Assembly: GCA_913020045.1 (NCBI GenBank)
Contig: CAJWBE010000016.1
Coordinates: 1 to 64,000 of the forward strand
Direction of reading: 5' to 3'
DNA from: an uncultured Oleiphilus sp.
Lineage (GTDB): Bacteria; Pseudomonadota; Gammaproteobacteria; Pseudomonadales; Oleiphilaceae
DNA: 64,000 nt
The translations under genes and the position numbers were made by a program. The notes beneath the pieces were generated by a model. It did no database searches and was not told the DNA's origin. It saw nothing but the letters and a program-made list of their open reading frames with translations. How positions within the stretch are numbered: the first letter of the stretch is position 1; the number at the start of each line of letters is the position of its first letter. Below, piece after piece: positions 24,667 through 33,995 of the stretch.

Positions 24667-25680
24667 ATGGCAACACGATCAGTACTGGGTTTACTCTACG
24701 CGGCTGAAGCGTTTCAAGAAGCCGGGTGTGATGTTGCCCCGATCATGGCGAAGCATGGTCTACCTATGAGCTCTCTTGATGCAAACGCTCGCATTGATCG
24801 CTCAAAAGAGCTGGCCGTCATCAGTGACATTTTCGCCCTATCTCCTCAGCCTGAGCTCGGCCTAAGCGTTGGTCATCACATGGGGCTGGCTGGGTATGGT
24901 CCACTTTCAATGCTAGTTCTCTCTTGCCGAAGCACCTACGAAGCCTGTCAGGTTGGCATCAAATACCAATCACTAAGCTACTTATTTGGCGATATTCGTC
25001 TCGAACTCGGCGCCCGCTATAGCGCCCTAGTCATTGAGCCGATGCCAGTGCCTGATGCGATCTCTGACTACCTATTGCTTCGAGACATGTCGGGGACGCT
25101 CCGCTTTATCAGCGATATCCACAAAATGAATGACCAAGTTATCAAGCTCAGTGAAGTGTCATTGACTCTGCCGACCCCGGAAAATAAACGCGTCTACGAA
25201 ATGGCATTCAATTGCCCGGTTAAGTTTGGGCAGACTCAAAACAGCCTCGTCATCGAATCTCATTTTCTAAAAACCGAGTTCTCAAAAGGTAATCAAATCG
25301 CTTTTGAGATGTATCGAGAGCAATGCGACAAAATGCTGATGGACGCGTCGAGCGTTGATGAAAGGCTTTCAAATTCTCTTTATCGCTACCTGGACATGTT
25401 TAATTACCAAATGCCCAACGCAAGTGAAGCAGCGCAAACGTTCGGCATGTCAGAGCGCACATTGAGACGACAATTAAAAACAGAAGAGACTAGCTATCAA
25501 AAAGTACTCGACCAAGTGCGTTATGAGAAAGCCAAGAGCTGGCTCAGTAATTCAACACGGCCGATTGAGGACATCTCAAGTAAACTGGGTTATCAGGAGG
25601 CCGCCGCGTTTAATCATGCTTTCAAGCGGTGGTCTGGCATTACGCCATCAAGCTACAGGCGCTCACACCCGAATACGTAA
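24667..25680 (+). CDS. AraC-family transcriptional regulator (OruR/ArgR-like N-terminal domain)
   Basis: 337 aa from the ATG at 24667 (AAAGG upstream). N-terminal ligand-type domain about 1-200 (arabinose-binding_N, PF12625 type; GLSVGHHMGLAGYGPLSML), C-terminal double helix-turn-helix about 235-335 (SEAAQTFGMSERTLRRQLK; EDISSKLGYQEAAAFNHAFK; TPSSYRRSH). Typical of regulators beside lipases or catabolic genes; the divergent hydrolase is the likely target. Confidence 0.85.
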   Translation: MATRSVLGLLYAAEAFQEAGCDVAPIMAKHGLPMSSLDANARIDRSKELAVISDIFALSPQPELGLSVGHHMGLAGYGPLSMLVLSCRSTYEACQVGIKYQSLSYLFGDIRLELGARYSALVIEPMPVPDAISDYLLLRDMSGTLRFISDIHKMNDQVIKLSEVSLTLPTPENKRVYEMAFNCPVKFGQTQNSLVIESHFLKTEFSKGNQIAFEMYREQCDKMLMDASSVDERLSNSLYRYLDMFNYQMPNASEAAQTFGMSERTLRRQLKTEETSYQKVLDQVRYEKAKSWLSNSTRPIEDISSKLGYQEAAAFNHAFKRWSGITPSSYRRSHPNT

Positions 25681-25694
25681 ACACCGGAACGACT

Positions 25695-26195
25695 TTACTT
25701 GATCAAAAAGCCCAGTGCTCTTTTTAGCTTAGTAATGTGGGAAGGGTGAAACCCTTGAAACGATTGAATAATACTTCCATCTTTCGCGACCAACACAGAC
25801 GACGGTAAACCAACTAGGTCATATGCTCTTGAAATACTGCCTGTCTTGTCTGCTAAGACCGTGTAACTAACCGGATACTCCGCCAAAAACGACAAGGCGT
25901 CTTCGGGGTTCATATCCAGGTTAATGGCTAACACTTCGAATTGCTCTGAGCCCAATTCATCCTGCAACTTACTTAAGGCTGGAAGTGATTGCCGGCAAGG
26001 CGCACACCACGAAGCCCAAAAGTCGAGATAAACCACCTTACCGCGATAGTCTGACAAACTGTGCGATTTCTCACCACCTAGCAGCTTTAGCGAAAAGTCT
26101 GGCGCCAGTTCTTGCGCCACTAAGGGCTGAACAAACATCAGTACGCCGACCACCAAAGCTCTCATATAAATGGCTGTCATTCTCAGCAATCGCAA
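25695..26195 (-). CDS. TlpA/ResA-type thioredoxin-like protein
   Basis: 166 aa. Signal peptide about 10-27 (VLMFVQPLVAQ), then an AhpC/TlpA thioredoxin fold with active site FWASWCAPCRQS and the cis-Pro region GLPSSVLV. Probably a periplasmic disulfide reductase, for example in cytochrome c maturation or oxidative protection. A start at residue 6 or 11 (MTAIY, MRALVV) would give a more usual signal peptide. Confidence 0.82.
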   Translation of the reverse strand: MRLLRMTAIYMRALVVGVLMFVQPLVAQELAPDFSLKLLGGEKSHSLSDYRGKVVYLDFWASWCAPCRQSLPALSKLQDELGSEQFEVLAINLDMNPEDALSFLAEYPVSYTVLADKTGSISRAYDLVGLPSSVLVAKDGSIIQSFQGFHPSHITKLKRALGFLIK

Positions 26196-26285
26196 TGCAT
26201 CAATCTCTTAATGTGTTTCAACAAAGTCCGTCGACTTGGAAAACGACGCCAGGTAAAAGTTCCTCACTCTGCACCCTTCAGGCAT

Positions 26286-26316
26286 AAAAAAGCCCCGATA
26301 CTCCGAGGCTTTATTT
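26286..26316 (-). terminator. Terminator of the hemN-fnr operon
   Basis: On the minus strand AAGCCTCGG-AGTAT-CGGGGCTT followed by TTTTT, 35 bp past the fnr stop. One mismatch in the stem. Confidence 0.75.
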
Positions 26317-26350
26317 ATTCACATGGCGCAGAAACGCTGAAAAGGGAGCA

Positions 26351-27079
26351 TTAACAAACAGACAAACAACCACTCATTTCCTTGAGCGCCTGCATATTCA
26401 CAATCGTCAGGTCCGTGCGATTAATCTCCAACAAACCGTCATTCGCGAAACGCTTAAACAAACGACTAACGGTTTCTGGCGCCATATTTAAATGATTCGC
26501 AATATCACGTCTAGGCATGACTAAGTGAAAACGCGTTTCAGAATATCCACGCTGCTTATAACGCGATGAGAGTGCCACTAAAAACCCGGCCAGTTTCTGT
26601 TCTGCTGTGAGATCAACATTAAGCGATTGCGAAGTACGCACCTCTTTACTCATCAAGTTCATGAGTTGATGTTGCAGAGATGGCAAACGGTGCGACAAAT
26701 GTTCCAGCTCTTTATACTCGATCGCACAAAGACTAGATGTGCCTAAAGAGACAGCACTTGAGGTGTATTTTTCACTATGGATCGCATCAAGACCAAACAA
26801 CTCGCCCGGTAAATGAAAACCCGTAATATGGTCATTACCCAAGCTGTCAACAATCACACTCTTAAACATGCCTGACTTAACAGCAAAGATTTTGTCGAAC
26901 GATTGGCCCGCAGTGTAAACCGGTGCATCATCATTGTACGGAGACGTTGAGTCGATAATACTCTCAAGCTCACCCATGTCCTGATTATTCATTCCTACGG
27001 GCAAACACAAATTGCCTAATGAACACTGGCTACACTTCAAAAAAGAGGGTGCGCGACTAGACGCAATTTGATTTGCCAT
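26351..27079 (-). CDS. fnr: FNR/Anr-type oxygen-sensing regulator
   Basis: 242 aa. [4Fe-4S] ligands Cys16, Cys19, Cys25 (KCSQCSLGNLC) and Cys118 (SSLCAIEY); cAMP-receptor-like beta roll about 30-150; DNA-binding helix-turn-helix about 185-220 with the FNR recognition helix MAPETVSRLFKRF. Dimeric activator/repressor in low oxygen. Located 23 bp after hemN on the same strand, so transcribed with it; the FNR box before hemN implies autoregulation. Confidence 0.93.
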   Translation of the reverse strand: MANQIASSRAPSFLKCSQCSLGNLCLPVGMNNQDMGELESIIDSTSPYNDDAPVYTAGQSFDKIFAVKSGMFKSVIVDSLGNDHITGFHLPGELFGLDAIHSEKYTSSAVSLGTSSLCAIEYKELEHLSHRLPSLQHQLMNLMSKEVRTSQSLNVDLTAEQKLAGFLVALSSRYKQRGYSETRFHLVMPRRDIANHLNMAPETVSRLFKRFANDGLLEINRTDLTIVNMQALKEMSGCLSVC

Positions 27080-27102
27080 GACTCAAACTAACCCACAAGA
27101 AT

Positions 27103-28518
27103 TCAGATCGTCTTACTATACCTAGGTTCTTCAGTATTCTGAAGATCTGTTTGAGTAAAATATGCGTCAAATGTCATGGCAATATTGCGCAAAAATAAGC
27201 GCCCCTTAGGCGTTACTTTTATAGATATTTCAGTGACTTCTAACAACCCATCGTCAGCAAGGTCGCCTAGCTTAACAAGTTCAGGTTTAAAATAATGATG
27301 GAAGAACACGTCATGACGCTCATTGAAATCACTGAATATCACCAATCCACTGCACATCAACTCTTGAATCAAGCCTGCTCGAACCGTATCGTCAGCGCTT
27401 AGATTAAGGCCTTTTTGAATAGGCAAGTTGCCATGATCGACCATCCCTTTGTAACCGGAAAGTACTCCGATGTTTTGACTATAGCTTTCATTGATTCGGC
27501 TAATGGCACTCACCCCTAGCCCAATGACATCACACTCTGCATGAGTCGAGTAACCTTGAAAGTTTCGTTGCAGCCCGCCATCGGAAAGCGATGTCGCGAG
27601 ACTATCGTCAGGTAACGCAAAATGATCCATACCAATATAGACGTATCCCGCGGCAGTTAAGCGGTCAATGCTATCTAGAAAGATTCTCATTTTTTCGTCC
27701 GCACCCGGCAAGTCACTGGTATGAATCAAACGCTGAGACGGAATGCGCTGAGGCATATGCGCGTAGTTATATAAGGCAATTCGGTCAGGCCTTAGCGCGA
27801 TAACCTGATCCAAGGTATCGTCAAAGCTCTTGCGCGTTTGCTTGGGAAGACCATAAATAATGTCGAGCGAGATTGAGTTAACATTTTTGGCTCTCGCCGT
27901 GTCCATAATATCCTTAATCGACTCATAGCTCTGAATACGATTAATGGCTTGTTGAACATCTGGGTCGAAATCTTGCACGCCGATACTGATACGGTTAAAC
28001 CCCATGTTTAACAAATCAGTCAAACTTTCAAGCGTTACACTACGAGGGTCAATTTCAATACCCAACTCAAGTGTATCAGGCAGACCTAAGTGAAAGTTCT
28101 GCGCAATCACTTCCATGATTTCTCTAAGCTGGCTTGCTGCAAGATAAGTCGGTGTCCCGCCACCAAAGTGAATTTGCTGGACTAATCGGTCATCAGCAAA
28201 ATGCTGCCCTTGCAATTGTGTTTCCTGAAACAAGTAATCAAGATAACTGTCCGCAGCTTCGGATTTATGCGTCACAATTTTATTACAGCCACAGTAATAG
28301 CATAAGGACTTACAGAACGGGATATGGATATAGAGCGACAGAGGTTTGGGAACTAAATGCTGATTGCTGGCCTGAGCTTGTTTAATGTAATCTTCTTCTG
28401 TAAACGCTTCATTAAACTGCAGAGCAGTCGGGTAAGACGTGTACCTGGGACCATATACATCATACTTGTTAAGTAAAGGCTCCAACCCCTCAGTTGCTTT
28501 TTTTGGCACAGACGACAT
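27103..28518 (-). CDS. hemN: Oxygen-independent coproporphyrinogen III oxidase
   Basis: 471 aa radical-SAM enzyme of anaerobic heme synthesis. SAM/cluster motif CKSLCYYCGC, then VQQIHFGGGTPTYL and the substrate-specific N-terminus KYDVYGPRYTSYPTA; C-terminal HemN domain about 370-455. Family-typical length. First gene of an operon with fnr, behind a perfect FNR box, consistent with induction when oxygen is low. Confidence 0.95.
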   Translation of the reverse strand: MSSVPKKATEGLEPLLNKYDVYGPRYTSYPTALQFNEAFTEEDYIKQAQASNQHLVPKPLSLYIHIPFCKSLCYYCGCNKIVTHKSEAADSYLDYLFQETQLQGQHFADDRLVQQIHFGGGTPTYLAASQLREIMEVIAQNFHLGLPDTLELGIEIDPRSVTLESLTDLLNMGFNRISIGVQDFDPDVQQAINRIQSYESIKDIMDTARAKNVNSISLDIIYGLPKQTRKSFDDTLDQVIALRPDRIALYNYAHMPQRIPSQRLIHTSDLPGADEKMRIFLDSIDRLTAAGYVYIGMDHFALPDDSLATSLSDGGLQRNFQGYSTHAECDVIGLGVSAISRINESYSQNIGVLSGYKGMVDHGNLPIQKGLNLSADDTVRAGLIQELMCSGLVIFSDFNERHDVFFHHYFKPELVKLGDLADDGLLEVTEISIKVTPKGRLFLRNIAMTFDAYFTQTDLQNTEEPRYSKTI

Positions 28519-28583
28519 AACCAGACTCTCAAATTATTCAACTTATGAGAAATCTAGTTTACGCGCGTACAGGGAGCTTTTAC

Positions 28584-28597
28584 TTGATTCATATCAA
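28584..28597. promoter_or_regulatory. FNR/Anr box upstream of hemN
   Basis: TTGATTCATATCAA, a perfect match to TTGAT-N4-ATCAA, 66 bp before the hemN start. Confidence 0.88.
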
Positions 28598-28651
28598 GCG
28601 CACTTTGTTAAACAAACACGCTTACCTTTGTGCTTTATTCGACCCGAAAAT

Positions 28652-29257
28652 TCAAAAGCTCGACTGATGAAATCTCAACTGAGCGGCCCGTGTACCGTCA
28701 GGAAAATGATGGTAGACCAAACGTGTCGCATTGGCATAGGGCACATCAAAATTCCAAAGGTTCTCAACCGGCATCCCTAGCGCATGGGTCAATATCGCTC
28801 GGATCACACCGCCATGACACACAAGTAAAGTGTGCTGATCTAAATTCTCTTCGATTAAGCTCTCCCACGCACCATGTACCCGCGATACAAAGTCAGACAT
28901 TCGCTCGGCCCCCTCTGGCGTATGGTTATCGGGGTCTTTCCAATAGCGTTGCAGTGCTTTCGGGTCACGCTCCATTAAGGTCTTTGTCGTCAGGCCTTCC
29001 CACACGCCAAAATGAATTTCTCTAAACTCGTCATTAATCTTTGGCGCCAAGCTCAACTTTTCGCCTAACTCGTCGGCAAAATGTCGACACCGCTTCAACG
29101 GAGATGTCACTAGCCTTTGCCACTCATCATAGCGACCTACCGACGCTCTCATTTGCTCCCAACCCAAATCAGACAGAGGGTCATCTTGGGCACCACGTAA
29201 ACGTGTCCCACCAACAGGCTCGCCGTGTCGAATCAAATCAATAATCGTCTCTTTCAT
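28652..29257 (-). CDS. Histidine phosphatase family protein (CobC/GpmB-like)
   Basis: 201 aa from the ATG at 29257; upstream in-frame GTG/ATG starts at 29281 and 29269 exist. RHG motif LIRHGEPVGG with catalytic His, VTSPLKRC, REIHFGVWEG, and the second His in LLVCHGGVIRAI. Closest to alpha-ribazole phosphatases (CobC), but no cobalamin gene is near, so substrate is open. Downstream end overlaps the leader region of hemN. Confidence 0.8.
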   Translation of the reverse strand: MKETIIDLIRHGEPVGGTRLRGAQDDPLSDLGWEQMRASVGRYDEWQRLVTSPLKRCRHFADELGEKLSLAPKINDEFREIHFGVWEGLTTKTLMERDPKALQRYWKDPDNHTPEGAERMSDFVSRVHGAWESLIEENLDQHTLLVCHGGVIRAILTHALGMPVENLWNFDVPYANATRLVYHHFPDGTRAAQLRFHQSSF

Positions 29258-29375
29258 TGTTTTCGTCATCTCCCCAAACACCTTTGTAAAAAGGCTATCA
29301 ACTTGCCAAACGCTTTCTCTATAATGCTGGCATCGTACTCGAAAATTTCAGACAACTTTTATATAGGACCGAGCA

Positions 29376-29657
29376 ATGTTAAACGTAAACGAATACTTTG
29401 ATGGCAAGGTAAAATCAATCGCATTCAAATCAAGCACTTTGCCAGCAACGGTTGGCGTAATGGTAGCCGGCACTTACACCTTCGGAACCAGTCAGAAAGA
29501 ATACATGACGGTCGTCAGCGGTGAATTAATCGTTAAATTACCCGGCGCCGAAGATTTCGTCTCGTTCACTGACGGAGAAACCTTTATTGTCGAATCAAAT
29601 CAATCGTTTGACCTCAAGGTACCCGTTGATACCGCCTACTTATGTAAATACGAATAA
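29376..29657 (+). CDS. ppnP: Pyrimidine/purine nucleoside phosphorylase PpnP
   Basis: 93 aa single-cupin protein of the PpnP (YaiE, DUF1255) family: MLNVNEYFDGKVKSI start, GTYTFGTSQKEYMTVVSGEL core, and SFDLKVPVDTAYLCKY end. Cleaves nucleosides with phosphate to base and ribose-1-phosphate. Monocistronic and divergent from the histidine phosphatase. Confidence 0.93.
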   Translation: MLNVNEYFDGKVKSIAFKSSTLPATVGVMVAGTYTFGTSQKEYMTVVSGELIVKLPGAEDFVSFTDGETFIVESNQSFDLKVPVDTAYLCKYE

Positions 29658-29675
29658 GCACTCCGCGAAAACTCT

Positions 29676-29703
29676 AAGGTGAAGGCATTCATCCCTTCAC
29701 CTT
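29676..29703 (+). terminator. Hairpin after ppnP
   Basis: AAGGTGAAGG-CATTCATC-CCTTCACCTT, ten perfect pairs, followed by CCAAAAA and no T-tract. Terminator or mRNA 3' stabiliser. Confidence 0.55.
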
Positions 29704-29764
29704 CCAAAAATCGCTCACCTTCGTCGAACAAGACCCATAAATTTCTTTTCAGACGCGTTGTGCT

Positions 29765-31054
29765 TTACTTCACACGGCGCTCGCGAAAATAATTTGGTTC
29801 TTGGCTGGAGTCCAATAAGAATCGGCGACACAAGTCCATGGCCATCGCACTCACCCACTGTTGAAAACGCCGCCGCTGCACCGGAATAAAAAACGCCGAA
29901 GCGAGCATATGTTCATGGCTCCCCCACGCTAGCCAAACTGTTCCGACCGGTTTATCTGGCGACCCACCTCCCGGCCCCGCAATACCTGACACGGAAACGC
30001 CAATGTCTGCACCACTGTTAGCGAGAGCTCCCGCCAGCATTGCGCGCACTACTGGCTCACTCACCGCGCCGTGCTGTTCGAGCAAATCACTGGCAACACC
30101 CAAGACCTGAGTTTTCATCGAGTTTGAATAGGTCACAAAACCTGCTTCGAAAGCGCTGGAGCAACCTGACACTTCAGTCACTAAAGACGCAATCATACCG
30201 CCAGTACAAGACTCGGCACAGGTGAATCGTTGACCCTTAGACTGCAACAGTGACACAAAAGACTCTGCCATACTGGAGCCGTTTTCACTCACAATATGCT
30301 CTCCTAATAACGCTCGCACTTGCCCCGCGCATTGCTCAAGTTGCGACGCAGCAGATTGATCACGCGCCTGCAGCTTCAGCTCTAGCATCGGCAATGAAGC
30401 GCGAAAACCTACTTCAATTTCAGCAGGCCAGTTCGGAAACCGGTCTTCCAAAGACTGCTGCAAGCCAGACTCGCCATACCCAAAAACGCGCATACGATGG
30501 CGCATTGGCCTAGCACGTAAAGGGTAAGCCGTATCGAGGTCCGGCATTATTTCGTGCATCAACATATGCTTTAGCTCGCTAGGAACGCCTGGGGTACAAA
30601 GCACCAAACAGTGATTAAGCATTAGGGAGAAACCCACAGCCGTTCCGACACTATTTGGGATTACATCACAACCGTCAGGCAGCATGGCTTGTTTTAGATT
30701 CGAAGGGCTTAATTGGAAATTTCTGGCCGCACAAAAAGCCTTCAAGTGGGACAAGGCCACAGGATGTTCTTTGACAGCAAGCCCTGCCGCGTTCGCCAAA
30801 GCTTCAGCAGTCAAATCATCAACGGTTGGCCCCAAACCACCATTCACTAGCAATACATCAAACTGCTCGCTTAAACGATACAACTCTCGCTCAAGCAAAG
30901 GCAGGTCATCAGCCACCGTCACTTTATATTCAACAGAAAAACCTTGAGCGAGCATTTCAGTGGCAATCATCGCAGAGTTACTATCAACGATGTCGCCACT
31001 CATCAACTCATTGCCGGTCAATAACAAAGCGATACTAGGGGTCTTATCCGCCAT
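29765..31054 (-). CDS. cinA: CinA-family protein (MoCF-like domain + NMN amidohydrolase domain)
   Basis: 429 aa with both CinA parts: N-terminal molybdopterin-binding-like domain about 5-170 (LLTGNELMSGDIVDSNSAMI; VNGGLGPTVDDLTAEAL; LCTPGVPSEL) and C-terminal PncC domain about 262-415 (CAESCTGGMIASLVTEVSG; SVSGIAGPGGGSPDKPVGTV). Expected to hydrolyse nicotinamide mononucleotide in NAD salvage, with ADP-ribose pyrophosphatase activity in the N-part. About 135 bp after proC on the same strand. Confidence 0.9.
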   Translation of the reverse strand: MADKTPSIALLLTGNELMSGDIVDSNSAMIATEMLAQGFSVEYKVTVADDLPLLERELYRLSEQFDVLLVNGGLGPTVDDLTAEALANAAGLAVKEHPVALSHLKAFCAARNFQLSPSNLKQAMLPDGCDVIPNSVGTAVGFSLMLNHCLVLCTPGVPSELKHMLMHEIMPDLDTAYPLRARPMRHRMRVFGYGESGLQQSLEDRFPNWPAEIEVGFRASLPMLELKLQARDQSAASQLEQCAGQVRALLGEHIVSENGSSMAESFVSLLQSKGQRFTCAESCTGGMIASLVTEVSGCSSAFEAGFVTYSNSMKTQVLGVASDLLEQHGAVSEPVVRAMLAGALANSGADIGVSVSGIAGPGGGSPDKPVGTVWLAWGSHEHMLASAFFIPVQRRRFQQWVSAMAMDLCRRFLLDSSQEPNYFRERRVK

Positions 31055-31188
31055 TTTATTTATTCCTTCTAATCACTTTTATCGCGACTGGATAGTGGCT
31101 TGGTAGTGACTTAATAGTGACGTGACAGTAACTATCACCACTCATCACTGCCTATCAGGGCTCAACGACGCTTTCGCGAGATGCTTAG

Positions 31189-32010
31189 CTAACCTTTCAA
31201 CAGTTCAGCCAATTCAACCGAGCGCTGATTTGCGGCCGTCATTGCCTCATCAAACAGCTCAGGCAGGCCTCGCGCTTCGAGCACTTGAATAGCGCGCTCT
31301 GTCGTTCCACCGGGTGACATGACATTGCGCTTCAGCTGTTCTGGCGGGACGTCTCCAGACAATACCATTTGGGCGGCCCCCATCACGGTTTGCGCCGCTA
31401 ATAAGCGCGCGCTCTTCTCATCAATACCTTGCTTCTTCGCCGCTTTCTCCATGGCGTCGATCACCAAAAAAATATAGGCGGGGCCACTTCCTGACAACGC
31501 GGTAACGGCGTGCAGTAATTCTTCCGAGTCGACCCACTGGCAAACGCCGATCGCCGAAAATAGCGCATAAGCGACTTCTTTTTGAGCCCATTCCACGAGA
31601 GCGTTTGCGTACAAACCGCTCGCTCCCGAAAGCACTTGCGCGGGTGTATTGGGCATGCAGCGCACTAACGCTACATCATCGCCTAACCATTCCTCAATCG
31701 AAGACATTTCAACGCCAGCGGCAATTGAAATCACTAATACGCCTTTCGGCAATGCATCCCGAATACCTTCGCACACGCTTTGCAGTATCTGTGGCTTGAC
31801 ACTCAACACAACCACATCAGCATGCTTTATCGCCGAGACATTATCGACCTCATGACGAATACCGTATTGCTTCGATAAGCTTTCCAATCGCTCAACAGAG
31901 GGCTCCGCTGCGGTGATTGATTTGGCGTCCACCCCGTTTTTTAGCAAACCTGAAATAATCGCGCCTGCCATATTGCCTGCGCCCACAAATGTAATCTGGC
32001 TATTGTTCAC
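31189..32010 (-). CDS. proC: Pyrroline-5-carboxylate reductase
   Basis: 273 aa. NADPH-binding GAGNMAGAIISGL at the N-terminus; dimer/active-site part ALSGSGPAYIFL and VMSPGGTTERAI. Last step of proline synthesis. 30 bp downstream of yggS on the same strand, a very common pairing in gammaproteobacteria. Confidence 0.94.
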   Translation of the reverse strand: MNNSQITFVGAGNMAGAIISGLLKNGVDAKSITAAEPSVERLESLSKQYGIRHEVDNVSAIKHADVVVLSVKPQILQSVCEGIRDALPKGVLVISIAAGVEMSSIEEWLGDDVALVRCMPNTPAQVLSGASGLYANALVEWAQKEVAYALFSAIGVCQWVDSEELLHAVTALSGSGPAYIFLVIDAMEKAAKKQGIDEKSARLLAAQTVMGAAQMVLSGDVPPEQLKRNVMSPGGTTERAIQVLEARGLPELFDEAMTAANQRSVELAELLKG

Positions 32011-32040
32011 TGCTATGTATCCTTTCTTGATCCGCTTAAA

Positions 32041-32745
32041 TTAAAGCCGTTTGCCAAAAATTGCCGTGCCGACACGCACCATAGTGCTGCCATGCGCTAT
32101 CGCTGCGGCCATATCAGCAGACATACCCATCGAGAGTGTATCGACAGTTTTATATTTCTGCTTTAGTGCAATAAATGCTTGCTGAGTTAGTCGAAAGCTC
32201 TCACTCTGCAGGCTCTCATCCTGCCCAGCTTTAGGAATGACCATTAGGCCTCTTAGACACAAACTATCTGCAGCGTCTATTTGAGCGGCTAAAGCGGGAA
32301 GCTCGGCTAGCGTGATACCTGACTTAGTCTCTTCAGCATCGATATTGAGCTGAATACAAACATTTAGCGGCGCAAGGCAAGCCGGGCGTTGCTCATTCAG
32401 GCGCTTGGCGACCTTAGCACGGTCAACACTTTGCACCCAATCAAAACGCTCTGCGATAAGCCGCGTCTTATTGGACTGAACGGGCCCAATGAAATACCAC
32501 GTCAGGGACGCCCACTGAGACTCACTGCAGCGCTGCTTCAGTTCGTCTTGTTTCGCGAGGGCCTCACTCAGGTAGTTTTCGCCAAAGCTGGACACACCTT
32601 GCTCCATAGCGGCGTATAGAGTGTCCGCGTCCTGCTTTTTACTGACAGCCAGCAATCTGACTTCATTCAGCTCACGCCCGTGATCGCCACTCGCTTTTTT
32701 TATAAGTTGCCTTACGTTCTCAAGGTTGTCTGCTATGCTAAACAT
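32041..32745 (-). CDS. yggS: YggS-type pyridoxal-phosphate homeostasis protein
   Basis: 234 aa from the ATG at 32745 (MFSIADNLENVRQLI); the frame extends upstream to 32841 but that part lies in the pilT promoter region. PLP-binding Lys in RLLAVSKKQDADT; FGENYLSEA and WYFIGPVQSNKTR are family motifs; ends VRVGTAIFGKRL. Buffers free PLP. Forms an operon with proC and is divergent from pilT, as in many relatives. Confidence 0.93.
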   Translation of the reverse strand: MFSIADNLENVRQLIKKASGDHGRELNEVRLLAVSKKQDADTLYAAMEQGVSSFGENYLSEALAKQDELKQRCSESQWASLTWYFIGPVQSNKTRLIAERFDWVQSVDRAKVAKRLNEQRPACLAPLNVCIQLNIDAEETKSGITLAELPALAAQIDAADSLCLRGLMVIPKAGQDESLQSESFRLTQQAFIALKQKYKTVDTLSMGMSADMAAAIAHGSTMVRVGTAIFGKRL

Positions 32746-32873
32746 TAGGTGTTTCAACAAGATATGCACAATGACCAAAAGGCGCGTCTGACGCCCGATT
32801 CGGTCGTCATTTGAGCAAAAACATATACTATTCACAAGCATTTAAATTGATTGTTCTTTCCTAGAGGATACTC

Positions 32874-33908
32874 ATGGATATTACTGAATTACTGGCGTTC
32901 TCTGCCAAGCAAGGGGCTTCAGATTTACACTTGTCAGCTGGCCTTCCACCCATGATTCGAGTGGACGGCGACGTGCGTCGGATTAACCTTCCAGCGATGG
33001 AGCACAAAGAAGTTCACTCGCTCATTTATGACATCATGAATGACAAACAACGCAAAGACTTCGAAGAGTTCCTCGAAACCGATTTCTCTTTTGAGGTACC
33101 GGGAGTCGCGCGGTTTCGTGTTAACGCGTTCAACCAAAACCGTGGCGCTGGTGCCGTGTTTCGAACCATTCCATCGAAAGTTTTAACGATGGAAGACTTA
33201 GGGATGGGGCAAGTATTCAAAGAAATAGCAGAGGTTCCGCGTGGCTTAGTTCTCGTTACAGGGCCCACTGGCTCAGGTAAATCAACCACGCTAGCGGCGA
33301 TGATCGACTTTATTAACGACAACCGTTATGACCACATTCTTACTATTGAAGACCCAATAGAATTTGTTCATGAAAGTAAGAAGTGCTTGATGAACCAACG
33401 GGAAGTCCATCGCGACACGCTAGGATTTAGTGAAGCCTTACGATCGGCGCTGCGGGAAGATCCCGATATTATCCTTGTTGGTGAGCTGCGGGATCTCGAA
33501 ACAATTCGGCTTGCGCTAACGGCCGCAGAAACGGGTCACCTTGTGTTCGGTACGCTGCACACCACCTCCGCCGCCAAAACTATTGACCGGGTTGTTGACG
33601 TATTCCCGGCGGAAGAGAAAAGTATGGTGCGCTCAATGCTCTCAGAATCATTGCAGGCGGTTATCTCGCAGACGCTACTGAAGAAAACCAATGGTGGGCG
33701 TGTTGCCGCACATGAAATCATGATTGGCACACCGGCTATTCGGAACCTGATTCGCGAAGACAAAGTAGCGCAAATGTATAGTGCCATTCAAACCGGTGCG
33801 TCTATCGGTATGCAGACCTTAGATCAATGCCTACAAAATTTGTTGAGCAAAGGTCATATCACACGCGATACCGCACGCGAGAAAGCGAAGGTTCCTGATA
33901 ATTTTTAA
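32874..33908 (+). CDS. pilT: Type IV pilus retraction ATPase PilT
   Basis: 344 aa, AGAGG before ATG. Walker A GPTGSGKSTT, Asp box, Walker B DIILVGELRD, His box GHLVFGTLHT and the AIRNLIRE motif needed for retraction are all present. Hexameric ATPase at the inner face of the pilus base. Followed 87 bp later by pilU. Confidence 0.96.
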   Translation: MDITELLAFSAKQGASDLHLSAGLPPMIRVDGDVRRINLPAMEHKEVHSLIYDIMNDKQRKDFEEFLETDFSFEVPGVARFRVNAFNQNRGAGAVFRTIPSKVLTMEDLGMGQVFKEIAEVPRGLVLVTGPTGSGKSTTLAAMIDFINDNRYDHILTIEDPIEFVHESKKCLMNQREVHRDTLGFSEALRSALREDPDIILVGELRDLETIRLALTAAETGHLVFGTLHTTSAAKTIDRVVDVFPAEEKSMVRSMLSESLQAVISQTLLKKTNGGRVAAHEIMIGTPAIRNLIREDKVAQMYSAIQTGASIGMQTLDQCLQNLLSKGHITRDTAREKAKVPDNF

Positions 33909-33995
33909 GTGCATGGATCGTTCACTACATTGTAATTTTAATGAGTAAGACAGGCGGAACTTCCCGCCTGATGCGAATATTTGAGGTAGAAAAAA

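Noticed and set aside
31085-31140. TAGTGAC-like short repeats between cinA and proC
   Set aside because: Repeat units are imperfect and few; no clear function or mobile-element link.
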